Program-made: the position numbers and the translations under genes
Notes under the pieces: model-generated
Told to the model about the DNA's origin: nothing
What the model saw: the letters and a program-made list of their open reading frames with translations, nothing else
The model's database searches: none
Part shown: positions 55,543 to 64,000 of the stretch, in pieces
Position numbering within the stretch: position 1 is the first letter of the stretch
Layout: every line of letters starts with the position of its first letter
Assembly: GCF_900101345.1 (NCBI RefSeq)
Contig: NZ_FMUX01000003.1
Location: forward strand, 238,200-302,199
Source of the DNA: Desulfoluna spongiiphila
GTDB lineage: Bacteria > Desulfobacterota > Desulfobacteria > Desulfobacterales > Desulfolunaceae
DNA length: 64,000 nucleotides
Direction: 5' to 3'

Positions 55543-56485
55543 ACTCTGTCTCCATACCCTCCCCAGGGCCGGTCACCAGCTCTGAGACAATCTCTGTCAT
55601 CATGCCTTGGACCACACGGCGGACCACCTTTTCCAGCAAGCCCGGGGTGATGGCTGCCCCCAGCTCATGGGAGAGGGGATCGGGGGCCAAAAGATCCGGC
55701 GGTTCAACCTGGTCTACGACGGGCCACTCACCTTCGGGGCCCACCAGGGACCCGTCTTCGGACGGATCGCCCCCGGCCATGGCCGCCAGATCCACCTCAA
55801 AGGCGGGCTCGTCGGCCAGAACGGAAAACACCATGTCGGGAACCTCGGCATCCCCTTCAAAGGGAAAATCATCGGGCACAACGGCAAACGCGATATCCGG
55901 AGCCCCGGCATCCTCTTCAAAGGGAAAATCATCCGGAACAAGGTCGACCTCGATGTCGCAGGTCCCGGCATCCGGTATATCAAACGGCTCTGCCGCGCCT
56001 GGGTCGGCGGCGGGCTCATCCGGCACGGGGGCCTCTGTTGCAACCGGGTTTAAAGAGGCCCAAAGCACCGCCTGTTCCACGGCATCGGGGCTGATCAGGG
56101 GAACCCAGCCCCCGGGACCGTGCAGGACCTTTGGGAAAAGCGCCTTTGCAAGGCCTGTAAAGACCGGTGGCATCTCTGCCATATCGGCATCGGAGCCCTC
56201 CATAACCTTGCCGACCCGATCCACGGACAGGGCAATGATGCCGCTTTCGAAGCGAAGGATCACGGTTTTGGTGCCGGGAGAAGCATCCCGACAGGAGTCG
56301 CCCGTCCCAAAGAGATGGGAGGCGCTGTACAGAGGTACCGCCTCCCCACCGTTCAAAACCGACCCCAGCCGCAGTGCCGTTTGCCTGCCTGCGTGCTCCG
56401 GGCTGCCCTGGTCGATGGAGACCACCGAGGTCATGTCCACACCCAGGTTCAACGGCCCCACGGTAAACGATAAATAGGAATGCAT
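55538..56485 (-). CDS. CheW-like domain protein with long acidic repeat tail
   Basis: A protein of about 315 residues. Residues 1-150 are CheW-like (LSFTVGPLNLGVDMTSVVSI ... VILRFESGIIALSVDRVGKV). The rest is strongly acidic and low complexity, with a repeated unit, VPDDFPFEEDAGAPDIAFAV then VPDDFPFEGDAEVPDMVFSV. It ends with a helix, LLEKVVRRVVQGMMTEIVSE. Similar short terminal helices occur in other regulators of delta-type bacteria, perhaps as docking tails. The stop codon lies in a repeat-element remnant. The start at 56485 has a GGGGGCC upstream; 56506 is the alternative. Confidence 0.82.
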   Translation of the reverse strand: MHSYLSFTVGPLNLGVDMTSVVSIDQGSPEHAGRQTALRLGSVLNGGEAVPLYSASHLFGTGDSCRDASPGTKTVILRFESGIIALSVDRVGKVMEGSDADMAEMPPVFTGLAKALFPKVLHGPGGWVPLISPDAVEQAVLWASLNPVATEAPVPDEPAADPGAAEPFDIPDAGTCDIEVDLVPDDFPFEEDAGAPDIAFAVVPDDFPFEGDAEVPDMVFSVLADEPAFEVDLAAMAGGDPSEDGSLVGPEGEWPVVDQVEPPDLLAPDPLSHELGAAITPGLLEKVVRRVVQGMMTEIVSELVTGPGEGMETES

Positions 56486-56522
56486 CTGGCCCCCTTTCCG
56501 GGTCATCTGGCCACAGCCGCCA

Positions 56523-59500
56523 TCAGGTCATTGTCAGGCTCTGGATCAGGTTGAGAAATTGCCTGTTGTCAAAGGGCTTCACAACGTACCCGTCGGCCCC
56601 CAGGGTCCTTGCCTTTTCCCGATACTTGGCCGTGGATCGGGAGGTGAGCATGATCACCGGAATGTCGCGGTACGCCGGATGGGACCGTTTCGCCCCTAAA
56701 AATTCGTAGCCGTTCATGCGGGGCATCTCAACATCCAGGATAATCACGTCGGGACGAAGGGAGGATAGTTTTTCAAGGGCCTCCACCCCGTCCCTTGCCG
56801 AGGCGGTTTTCCAGCCCTGGTCCTCCAGCAGCCGGGCAACCACCTGGCGGACACTGACGGAGTCGTCCACAATGAGGACCTCAAGAGGCGCCTCGGCCGA
56901 CGGGGTGCTGGCCAGAGCAGCGGGGCGGGTCTCACCGACCTCGCCGTCCAGCAGCTCCCGGACGTTGAGGATCGGCACAAGGCTTCCGTCCCCCATGACC
57001 GTGGCCCCTGAGATGCCCTTGACATATTGCAGGTGACTGCCGAGGCTCTTGATAACGATCTCCCGCTGGCCAAGGAGGGCATCCACGGCCAGGGCTGCCG
57101 TTCTCTCCGGCGACTCGATCTTGAGCACAAGGGGCCTGTCTCCCACGCCCTTTCGGCTTGCGTCCTCATCGGTTATGCCCAGAACCCGGGATAGGTGATA
57201 GAGGGGAAACACCTCGTCATCCACCCGCACCGACTCCATGGGCTCATGCAGCATGTTGGCCGGATAGACCCTCAAGATATCGCTGATCTCATTCAAGGGG
57301 ACGGCAAAGGTCCGGCCCGCGGCCGTACAGAGAATGGCCCGGGTCACGGCAAGGGTCAGGGGAATGCGCACGAGAAGGACCGTGCCTTTGCCCGCTCCGG
57401 AAGATGAGATGCGCACTGAGCCCTTGAGCTCCTCGATGTTGGTCTTCACCACATCCATGCCCACGCCACGGCCTGAGATCTCCGTCACCTCGCCCCGCGT
57501 GCTGAACCCCGGGGCAAAGACCAGGGAGACCAGCTCGTCGTCATCCATGGCTGAAGCGTCCACCCCCGGCATGGTCTCCGCTCTCCGGCGGATGGCCGCA
57601 AGGTTCAGCCCGGCCCCGTCATCCCGGATCCTGATGAGCACCTCGTTGCCCTCCCGGGAGGCGGAAACGGCGATGACCCCGGTGTCGGGTTTGCCCGCCT
57701 TGCGGCGGGTCTCGGGATCTTCAATGCCGTGATCCACGGCATTTCGAAGAATGTGAAGGAGGGGATCGGCGAGTTTTTCCCAGATCACCCGGTCCAGCTC
57801 GATGCCTTCCCCGCGGATGGTCAGGCGCACCTTTTTCCCAAGCCTGTCGGTCACCTCCCGCACCGCCCGCCGCATGCGGGTCGTGATCACGGACATGGGC
57901 GCCATGCGGATGTGCATCAATTTTCCCTGGAGCTCGCTCAACAGGACCCGCTGCCGGGTGACATACCCCTCAAAATCGCTGTGGAGGGTCTGCATGACGC
58001 TGTAAATCTCCCCGATGTCCACCGCGGATTCGGCAAGGTCCCTGAGCATGAGGTTGAATTCGGAGTAGCGGTCCAGCTCCAGGCTGTCGAAATCGCTGAA
58101 CGGGTCTGCGCCACCCGAAGCCGCCTCAACAGCGCCCGCCCCCGGTTTTGCGATGGCCTTAACTTCATAGCCCACCTGAAGGCTCCGGGAAGTCTCCCGC
58201 AGACGCGCCCTGGACAGGTCCAGTTCCGAGACCGTCCCCATCAGGGCGTCCAGCTTCTGGTCAAAGGAGCTCAGGGCGATAATCTGTTCGGAAGCCAGGT
58301 TAACCAGGTCATCGAGCTTTTCCATGCCCACGCGAAAGGTCCCCGAAGGAGCGGACGTTCCGGCTGGAAAGACCTCCTGGGCAACCGTTTCCTCCTCCTC
58401 GACGGACAGGGAGTCAAAGATCCCTGCGCTCTCCTCCGGCGGCTCATGGCCCGCGCCCTCCGGCACGGGGGCCTCCCCCGCCGGGGAGGCGCCGCGAATG
58501 CGGCGAAAGGCCGTGTCCAGCCCGTCCATCTCATGGTCCGCCACCCGGGAGGGGTCTGTCAGAAAAAGGGCCATGATGTCCGTTGCTTTCAAAAGCACGG
58601 CCACCACGTCCGGCGTAATCTCCGAAGCCTCGTCGTACAACCAGTCCAGGAGATCTTCCACCCGGTGTGCCCAGGCGGGCAGCGCGGTCATGCCCACAAG
58701 ACTCGAAGCCCCTTTGATGGTGTGCACCGCACGGCGAACCTGCCGAAGCCTCTCCTTCTCATCCGGTCCCATGGGCATGGCTTCGGTCACCCCTGCTTCA
58801 AGGGCCTCCAGATTCCGGTTGATGGACTCCACATGCTCTTCCACCTCGTCGTTGAACACGGCAAGGATCTCGGGGGCCACCCCCCTCGGGGCATCCTCCC
58901 CGGAAAAAGCCCCGGCAGGACACACCGGCTCCTGCACAGGAAAAGGGTCCGGTCCCACCGGGGGCTCTTCAAAGGCAAAGGGGTCCACATCCGCCACATC
59001 CCCGGGCAGGGGCATCCCCTGAAGGCTTTCCTCACCCAGGGGATCCTCTGCCAGGAGCAGGTCCAACGCATCATCCTCTTCAACGCAGAGGGCGGGCTCC
59101 GGAGCATCAAGGGGCGCCTCGGAGACGACATCCTCCCCGAGGTCTTCAAAAAACAGGGCCATCACCTCGTCATCACCGGCTTCGGGCAGGCCCCGCAGGC
59201 GCCTGAACACCACCACAGAATCGGCCACCATGGCAATCTCATGGTCACGTCCCGTCACCTGGCCCCGGGCAAAGGCGTCGAAACAGCCCACCGTCTCTTC
59301 CATGGCGCCAAGGAGGGGGTCATCCACGGACAATCCCCCTTCCATGGCCTCTTCAAGGGCTTCCTCCATGGGTGCAGCCGCATGGCTGAGGGCCACGAGC
59401 CCCACCAGGGATGCTGCCCCGTGAATGATATGGACCAACCGGTGAAGCTCCTGGACCACCTCCACGCGATGGGGCTCGGCGGACAGGGTCTTGATTCCGC

Positions 59501-59573
59501 TTCGAAGCAACGGAATATACGTTGTCACTTCATCAATAAACCCACTGACAATGCTGCTGTTTTGAGATCCCAC
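56523..59573 (-). CDS. cheA: Hybrid CheA histidine kinase with two Hpt domains and a receiver
   Basis: A 1016-residue chemosensory kinase of Pil-Chp type (ChpA-like). The first Hpt is at about 1-110 with His48 (LVHIIHGAASLVGL, the usual Lys replaced by His). The second Hpt is at about 230-340 (AVHTIKGASSLVGM). Acidic linkers separate them. Dimerisation and HATPase domains follow (NAVDHGIEDPETRRKAGKP, IRDDGAGLN, ISGRGVGMDVV), then a CheW domain and a C-terminal receiver (LIVDDSVSVRQV, VIILDVEMPRMNG, VKPFDN). The start is GTG. No CheR or CheB gene is nearby. Confidence 0.95.
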   Translation of the reverse strand: MGSQNSSIVSGFIDEVTTYIPLLRSGIKTLSAEPHRVEVVQELHRLVHIIHGAASLVGLVALSHAAAPMEEALEEAMEGGLSVDDPLLGAMEETVGCFDAFARGQVTGRDHEIAMVADSVVVFRRLRGLPEAGDDEVMALFFEDLGEDVVSEAPLDAPEPALCVEEDDALDLLLAEDPLGEESLQGMPLPGDVADVDPFAFEEPPVGPDPFPVQEPVCPAGAFSGEDAPRGVAPEILAVFNDEVEEHVESINRNLEALEAGVTEAMPMGPDEKERLRQVRRAVHTIKGASSLVGMTALPAWAHRVEDLLDWLYDEASEITPDVVAVLLKATDIMALFLTDPSRVADHEMDGLDTAFRRIRGASPAGEAPVPEGAGHEPPEESAGIFDSLSVEEEETVAQEVFPAGTSAPSGTFRVGMEKLDDLVNLASEQIIALSSFDQKLDALMGTVSELDLSRARLRETSRSLQVGYEVKAIAKPGAGAVEAASGGADPFSDFDSLELDRYSEFNLMLRDLAESAVDIGEIYSVMQTLHSDFEGYVTRQRVLLSELQGKLMHIRMAPMSVITTRMRRAVREVTDRLGKKVRLTIRGEGIELDRVIWEKLADPLLHILRNAVDHGIEDPETRRKAGKPDTGVIAVSASREGNEVLIRIRDDGAGLNLAAIRRRAETMPGVDASAMDDDELVSLVFAPGFSTRGEVTEISGRGVGMDVVKTNIEELKGSVRISSSGAGKGTVLLVRIPLTLAVTRAILCTAAGRTFAVPLNEISDILRVYPANMLHEPMESVRVDDEVFPLYHLSRVLGITDEDASRKGVGDRPLVLKIESPERTAALAVDALLGQREIVIKSLGSHLQYVKGISGATVMGDGSLVPILNVRELLDGEVGETRPAALASTPSAEAPLEVLIVDDSVSVRQVVARLLEDQGWKTASARDGVEALEKLSSLRPDVIILDVEMPRMNGYEFLGAKRSHPAYRDIPVIMLTSRSTAKYREKARTLGADGYVVKPFDNRQFLNLIQSLTMT

Positions 59574-59646
59574 GATACAATACGTCCCCCATGTTGACTG
59601 TCGTAACGGCCCCGAAGCTCACGATAAGCCCCTCATCCTTGCCCGT

Positions 59647-60246
59647 TCAAGCCTTTCGGAAGCTGTTCATCCGGCTTGATGTGAGCAAGGCCTTCACATC
59701 GAGAAGGTAGAGCAGCGAGTCGCCGGTTGCGGCGACCCCTGCGAGGTAAGGCGTGATGTCCCCTTTCGTAAAGGGGTTGGAAGAGACCGTCCACTCCCCT
59801 TCGCTCAGGGAGGCAATCCCATCCAGCCGATCCACGCGAAACCCCACCTTCAGGTGATGGGTCTGCAACAGGATCATGCTGCCGCCTGCGGGGGGGGCCG
59901 AGGGGCTCCTCCCGAAAAATGCCTTTAAATCGACGATGGACACCACGTCCCCGCGAATGTTGCTGATTCCCGATACCCAGCCGGGAAGGTTCGGCAGCGG
60001 GGTCACCCCGGGGAGCTTGCCCACTTCAAGGGCGTGTTTCAGGGGAACCGCAAAATGCACCCCGTCCACCCTGAAGCGGATATACGGCTCCGACTCGCCA
60101 CCCCTCTCCTCCGGGTCTCCGGCCCCTTCGCCATGGAAGGCACGCTCAGGTTCCGCTGCCGTCATCTCGGCCAGAAGCTCCTCCAGAGGAGGCGACCCTT
60201 CGTTGCCCGCCATGGGGGCGGGCCGGTTGCTCTCTTGATCGTCCAT
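59647..60246 (-). CDS. cheW: CheW-type coupling protein
   Basis: A 199-residue adaptor with a 60-residue acidic N-terminal extension and one CheW domain: IRFRVDGVHFAVPLKHALEV, LPGWVSGISNIRGDVVSIVD and a C-terminal LLYLLDVKALL. This is the most canonical of three CheW-type proteins in the cluster. It lies directly upstream of cheA on the same strand and should link the PilJ-like receptor to CheA. Confidence 0.93.
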   Translation of the reverse strand: MDDQESNRPAPMAGNEGSPPLEELLAEMTAAEPERAFHGEGAGDPEERGGESEPYIRFRVDGVHFAVPLKHALEVGKLPGVTPLPNLPGWVSGISNIRGDVVSIVDLKAFFGRSPSAPPAGGSMILLQTHHLKVGFRVDRLDGIASLSEGEWTVSSNPFTKGDITPYLAGVAATGDSLLYLLDVKALLTSSRMNSFRKA

Positions 60247-60326
60247 TCGTAAATCATCCCGTTTTCGAATACTGGGCCAAAAGACCTTATGCCCGTGCGG
60301 GTACGCGACGGGTCTCTTTCGGGGCC

Positions 60327-61667
60327 CTAAATATGCTTGACGATGGCCTGTAACAAGGCATCAGGGTTGAAAGGCTTGGTCAGGTACGCTGCGCTGCCTG
60401 CGATCTTTCCCTTCATGCGGCTCATGAACCCGTCCCGGCTGGTGAGCATGATGACGGGGATGTTCTTGAGGTCACGCTTGTTTTTGATAATGGAGAGGAT
60501 CTCGTATCCGTTCATCTTGGGCAGGATAATGTCCAGCAGGATCAGGTCCGGCGTCTCCTCACTGAGCTTGCTCAAGGCCTCCAGGCCGTCCACCGCCTCG
60601 ATGATCCGGTACCCGTTGATGTTCAGGGTCGCCCCGATGACCTTGCGCGTGGTGGCGCTGTCTTCCACCACCAGGATCGTCTTGCCGTCCCCCGCCACGC
60701 CCGCCTGCCGAACGCTCTCCATTCCGCTTTCATCCGAGACCTGCTGGGCGGCCATCCAGGTAAGAAACAGCTTCAGCTGATCGGAAAAAAACGGCTGGTC
60801 GCCTGCCAGGGCCACGGTGTCGTTGAGGAGTTCTAAGGTGCGATCCGTATCCTTGATGTTAAAGTGGGACATGGCCATGTAGTACGAAGCATAGAGATTT
60901 CGATGCGCCTCCCGCTCCAGAACCTGGGAGAAACGCTTCACCGAGGCATCAATGACATCGGAGTTGCACGGGTGGTTGCCCGGGGCAAGGCAGGTTCGGG
61001 TAATCAGGAGCTGCAACCCGCAGTCCGTACACTGGATCGCTTTCATGTTCAAGGGGGCCCAGCAGAAGGGGCAGCGCTTTACACGCTCATCGGTCACCGC
61101 GCTTGCGGCCCGTTTAAACCGCTCTTTCTCCGCCACGATGACCCCGTCTTCCGGGGCCAGAAACTGGGCACGGTCAATGGCCCCTTCGATGCTCTTCAGG
61201 GAGCCTATGGTCCGGGAGTACCACAGCCAGGCCCCGGCCAGGTTCTTGTTGCGATTCAACAGCGCCACCAGGAGCTGCTGCCCCCGCTTCAGCCGGAACC
61301 CTTCGACATGGGCCACGGCCTCTTCAAAGATCTTGCGTTCCTTGTCCCTTGCCTCTTTGGTCTCGTCGTTCATCCGCTTGCCTTCAAGCAGCAGCTGCAT
61401 CATGGATGTATGGATTCGCCTGGGCTTGTTGCAGAACTTGATGATCTCGATTTCAGGGGTCTCCCAGGCGATCAGCTCAAGGGCTGCGGCGTGTCCTTTC
61501 AGCTCCCGGACGGCGGCGTCGACAATCTCGCCGTTTGTAAAATAGAGGTACCCGACCCGCCCCTCGGACCTGAGCTTGAGCGACCAGGTTTCCTGGTTCA
61601 TCTCAATCATGGTCACCATGCTGTCCAAGGAAAAACCCCTTACGTAGTCATGCGAAGTACCGGCCAA
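60327..61667 (-). CDS. PATAN (DUF4388)-zinc ribbon-receiver protein
   Basis: A protein of about 446 residues. The N-terminal DUF4388/PATAN domain reads MIEMNQETWSLKLRSEG and YLYFTNGEIVDAAVRELKG. A helical region follows, then a zinc ribbon (CPFCWAPLN ... CTDCGLQ), a TPR-like segment and a C-terminal receiver (LVVEDSATTRKV; LILLDIILPKMNG; TKPFN). PATAN-receiver proteins belong to pilus-type signalling in cyanobacteria and myxobacteria. No ATG fits the start: TTG 61667, behind AAGG, is the best choice, with GTG 61673 possible. It is the first gene of the cluster. Confidence 0.88.
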   Translation of the reverse strand: MAGTSHDYVRGFSLDSMVTMIEMNQETWSLKLRSEGRVGYLYFTNGEIVDAAVRELKGHAAALELIAWETPEIEIIKFCNKPRRIHTSMMQLLLEGKRMNDETKEARDKERKIFEEAVAHVEGFRLKRGQQLLVALLNRNKNLAGAWLWYSRTIGSLKSIEGAIDRAQFLAPEDGVIVAEKERFKRAASAVTDERVKRCPFCWAPLNMKAIQCTDCGLQLLITRTCLAPGNHPCNSDVIDASVKRFSQVLEREAHRNLYASYYMAMSHFNIKDTDRTLELLNDTVALAGDQPFFSDQLKLFLTWMAAQQVSDESGMESVRQAGVAGDGKTILVVEDSATTRKVIGATLNINGYRIIEAVDGLEALSKLSEETPDLILLDIILPKMNGYEILSIIKNKRDLKNIPVIMLTSRDGFMSRMKGKIAGSAAYLTKPFNPDALLQAIVKHI

Positions 61668-62269
61668 AATCACCACCTTAATCAGCACCCTGAAAGATGC
61701 ATATTCTTGTTGTTCTTCAACGCCACGGAAAGCATGCCGCAGTCCCCCCCGCAAAAAAACCGCACAATGCTTCGCGAAAAACAAAAGCAGGAAACGGGCC
61801 AACCCTGTCATTTTCTCAAACCGCACAAAACAAGGAAACAGGCGTCCCCGGGCAACCGGACAGATTCACATGACTTTTACTCCTTTTCAGCCAGACCACC
61901 CTCCATCGAAATGCCCAAAGCCCGCCTGCCCGGCGTGCCTTTCCCGGGGCTTGAGCCGCGGCCTCGGGCCGTCAGGATTACACTAAAGTGAACAACCGTC
62001 CGAAAAACAAAACACCCCCCTCGGTATTTCCTATTTTTCATAAAACAGAACACACCCCATTTCTTTTCACATTCCCTGTTTTTACCCCAAAGGACACACC
62101 CATTAGGTATGTCCGGGTTGCTCTGGATCGCCAGCCCCCGGGGATTGTTCACAATCCCGGATACCCCACAAGAAAGCACAATTATACGACGCGTATATCG
62201 GTGTAGTATCAGGATCATACCGGAGGGTAAGTCATGACACGAGCAATGGCTCCCATTGACAAAAGGCAC
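61668..62269. other. Upstream region of the chemosensory cluster, with palindrome
   Basis: It holds the cluster promoter but no gene I can support. The perfect inverted repeat TATACG-ACG-CGTATA (62183-62197) in AT-rich sequence is a candidate operator. Confidence 0.45.
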
Positions 62270-62306
62270 AAAAAAAGCCCCATGCTGATCAGGCAGCATG
62301 GGGCTT
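62270..62306 (-). terminator. Terminator of the ABC ATPase gene
   Basis: AAGCCCCATGCTG (62275-62287) pairs perfectly with CAGCATGGGGCTT (62294-62306). On the minus strand it is followed by a run of T. The plus strand also has a T-rich tail, so it may act in both directions. Confidence 0.9.
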
Positions 62307-62388
62307 GTTTCTTTTCTTTGTAAAAAACGACGCATCCCCGGAATCGGTCGCGGGGCCTGGCAGTGGGACCACGCGTGGTCCCCTGGTT

Positions 62389-63117
62389 TTAGTGGGTCAG
62401 GATCTTGCTGAGGAACAGCTGCGTCCGCTCGTTTTCCGGATTGGTGAAAAAGGCCTCCGGGGTGTTGGTCTCCACCACCACCCCGTTGTCCATGAAGACC
62501 ACCTCACTGCCCACCTCCCGGGCAAACCCCATCTCATGGGTCACCACCACCATGGTCATCCCCTCCCTGGCCAAATTCATCATGACCTCCAGGACTTCGT
62601 TGATCATCTCCGGGTCCAGGGCGCTGGTGGGCTCGTCAAAGAGCATGATCCGGGGCTTCATGGCCAGACCCCGGGCAATGGCCACCCGCTGCTGCTGACC
62701 GCCGGAGAGCTGGGAAGGGTACGCATCGGCCTTGTCGTGGATCCCCACCTTGGCCAGAAGCTCCATGGCTATCTCACGGGACTCTTTATCCCCTGTTTTC
62801 CGAACTTTTTTCGGCGCCAAGGTGATGTTGTCCAGAACCGTCATGTGGGGGTAAAGGTTGAACTGCTGGAACACAAACCCCACCTCGGTGCGAAGCCTTG
62901 TCAAATTGGTTTTCGGATCATGGACGGCCATGCCGTCCACCACAATGGACCCCGAGTCGATGGGCTCCAGGCGGTTGATGCAGCGAATGAGGGTGCTCTT
63001 TCCCGACCCGCTGGGCCCGCACACCACGGTGACATCCCCGGCTCCCACATGAAAATCGATGTCCTTGAGAACATGCAGGTCCCCGTACCACTTGTTTACT
63101 TTATCAAACTGAATCAT
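62389..63117 (-). CDS. Polar amino-acid ABC transporter ATPase
   Basis: A 242-residue ATPase of the GlnQ/HisP/ArtP group. Walker A is GPSGSGKST, the Q-loop [13 protein letters not shown], the signature [16 protein letters not shown], Walker [15 protein letters not shown], and the switch histidine in [12 protein letters not shown]. It stands alone: no permease or binding-protein gene is adjacent, and its own terminator follows. The binding protein and permease at 6655-8369 lack an ATPase and are of the matching PAAT family, so they may be partners, although 54 kb apart. Confidence 0.93.
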   Translation of the reverse strand: MIQFDKVNKWYGDLHVLKDIDFHVGAGDVTVVCGPSGSGKSTLIRCINRLEPIDSGSIVVDGMAVHDPKTNLTRLRTEVGFVFQQFNLYPHMTVLDNITLAPKKVRKTGDKESREIAMELLAKVGIHDKADAYPSQLSGGQQQRVAIARGLAMKPRIMLFDEPTSALDPEMINEVLEVMMNLAREGMTMVVVTHEMGFAREVGSEVVFMDNGVVVETNTPEAFFTNPENERTQLFLSKILTH

Positions 63118-63585
63118 CCGCCATGCTCCCGATGGATTTCTCGCACCGCCCCTTGGCTGTCGGGCCGTGCTCTTCGATTCTGGTGTGGTGGCCGCGCAAA
63201 AGTCAAACGGGCCGGTCTCCCAGAGACACCATGATGCCCTTCACCGTGACAGGGAAGGGACCCGGCCGGGCCTTGTGCCTGTGCCGGTGACTTTTTTATG
63301 AACGCCTCATTTTTTAAAGGAAAGATTGTTCACGACAATGAAACAAAAGTCAATCATGAAGACTCAGGCCCGCCATGGGCATTGCCCCAGGGGACCGGAG
63401 ATAAGCCGTCGGGATTCAAGACCCCGCCCGTACCACAGGGATTTTCTTTCAAGGCCCCTTTTGTGCTATAGAAAAAATCAGGTTCTCCCGGGGACTTTCG
63501 CTCCGAGACGATCACCGGCCCTGTTGGCCGGGGCCGTTCGGCAAGAGCCCCGCCCGGCGTCCACCCCATGCAACGCAGGTGCGAT
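63118..63585. other. Divergent intergenic region with a possible promoter
   Basis: It must drive the ATPase gene leftwards and the sensor gene rightwards. TGCTATAGA (TATAGA at 63467-63472) looks like an extended -10 for the rightward gene; its -35 is poor. No gene is seen. Confidence 0.35.
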
Positions 63586-64000
63586 ATGAAGCGTCAGTCG
63601 TCCCTTAAAAACCGTTTTTTTGCAGGGGCCTCCGCCATCCTGCTCCTCTTCTGCAGCGTGGTCTCCCTTGCGGAGTACGCCTGGCTCTCCGACCAGGTGG
63701 AGGAGCAGGCCGCCCACAACGCCGCACGCCACCTGGCAACCGCCTCGGCCATCCGCACGTACGCCAAGGATGTCCTGCGCCCTGTCATGGAAACCGAACT
63801 CCCACCCAACCGTTTTGTCATCGAATCCATGTCCACCTCCTTCATCTCCCGCGAGATCATGAAGAACCTCAACGAAAGATTTCCCGAGTTCACCTACAAA
63901 CGGGCCGCGGACAACCCCCGCAACCCCCTCAACCGGGCCGACACCTTTGAAGAGGAACGCATTGCCTGGTTTGACAGCCACCGCGGGGAGACTGGCTGGG
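63586..64000 (+). CDS. DUF3365 (Tll0287-like) sensor protein, N-terminal part
   Basis: The gene runs off the window end; 138 codons are visible. After a short basic N-terminus there is a membrane helix (FFAGASAILLLFCSVVSLA), then a periplasmic DUF3365 domain. Family motifs are YAKDVLRPVMETEL, SMSTSFISREIM, FPEFTYKRAADNPRNPLNRA and FEEERI. In this family the domain often sits before HAMP, kinase, GGDEF or receptor modules, and some bind haem; no CxxCH is visible yet. What follows the domain cannot be known from this window. Confidence 0.88.
   Translation, partial: MKRQSSLKNRFFAGASAILLLFCSVVSLAEYAWLSDQVEEQAAHNAARHLATASAIRTYAKDVLRPVMETELPPNRFVIESMSTSFISREIMKNLNERFPEFTYKRAADNPRNPLNRADTFEEERIAWFDSHRGETGW

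Overview
This window looks like chromosomal DNA of a GC-rich, motile, sensory-rich Gram-negative anaerobe. I would guess a Desulfobacterota (Desulfoluna/Desulfobotulus-like) bacterium. The guess rests on the mixture of genes: an Fe-S type cysteine desulfidase under sigma-54 control, a thioredoxin reductase-like flavoprotein without NADPH signature, many chemoreceptors, a DUF3365 sensor and a Pil-Chp-like chemosensory cluster. It is an inference; there is no rRNA, tRNA or ribosomal protein gene here to settle taxonomy. I saw no transposase, phage gene or CRISPR array.

Layout. 0.1-6 kb: a hypothetical gene, then a sigma-54 activator, a sigma-54 promoter, a cysteine desulfidase (CyuA family) and an SLC1-type transporter, read as a cysteine uptake and catabolism module. 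6.6-8.4 kb: an amino-acid ABC transporter binding protein and permease without an adjacent ATPase; a matching orphan ATPase lies at 62.4-63.1 kb. 8.5-10.9 kb: alkylation repair operon (Ada/AlkA fusion, Ogt, ABM-domain protein). 10.9-16.3 kb (minus strand): two chemoreceptors around a potassium-channel-like protein, a small alarmone hydrolase and a YciI protein. 17-24 kb (plus strand): hemolysin III, esterase, CPA2 antiporter, HtrA-like protease, GltD-like oxidoreductase. 24.1-34 kb (minus strand): RES-Xre toxin-antitoxin, RecQ, a Cache chemoreceptor, aldehyde dehydrogenase, ABC-F ATPase. 34.3-41.3 kb (plus strand): Crp/Fnr regulator, then a sulfatase-fold hydrolase with Thr instead of Cys at the nucleophile position, thioredoxin, thioredoxin reductase-like protein and SLC13 transporter, followed by an EamA exporter. 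41.6-44.5 kb: a NitT/TauT-type ABC importer. 45.1-46.2 kb: a secreted HAD phosphatase preceded by a cyclic-di-GMP-I riboswitch. 46.4-50.4 kb: a lower-GC patch (Asp/Glu racemase, hypothetical protein, frameshifted condensation-domain fragment, MocR regulator), probably acquired. 50.5-61.7 kb (minus strand): a Pil-Chp-like chemosensory cluster (PATAN-REC, CheW, CheA-REC, two more CheW-type proteins, an M16 peptidase, a 51-residue protein, CheY, PilJ-like receptor). 63.6 kb to the end: the start of a DUF3365 sensor protein.

The intergenic spaces carry a family of about 170-bp elements bounded by GCCTCCGGCGGC / GCCGCCGGAGGC. They contain hairpins whose stems covary between copies. Together with the riboswitch and the Thr-nucleophile hydrolase/redox operon, these are the most noteworthy features.
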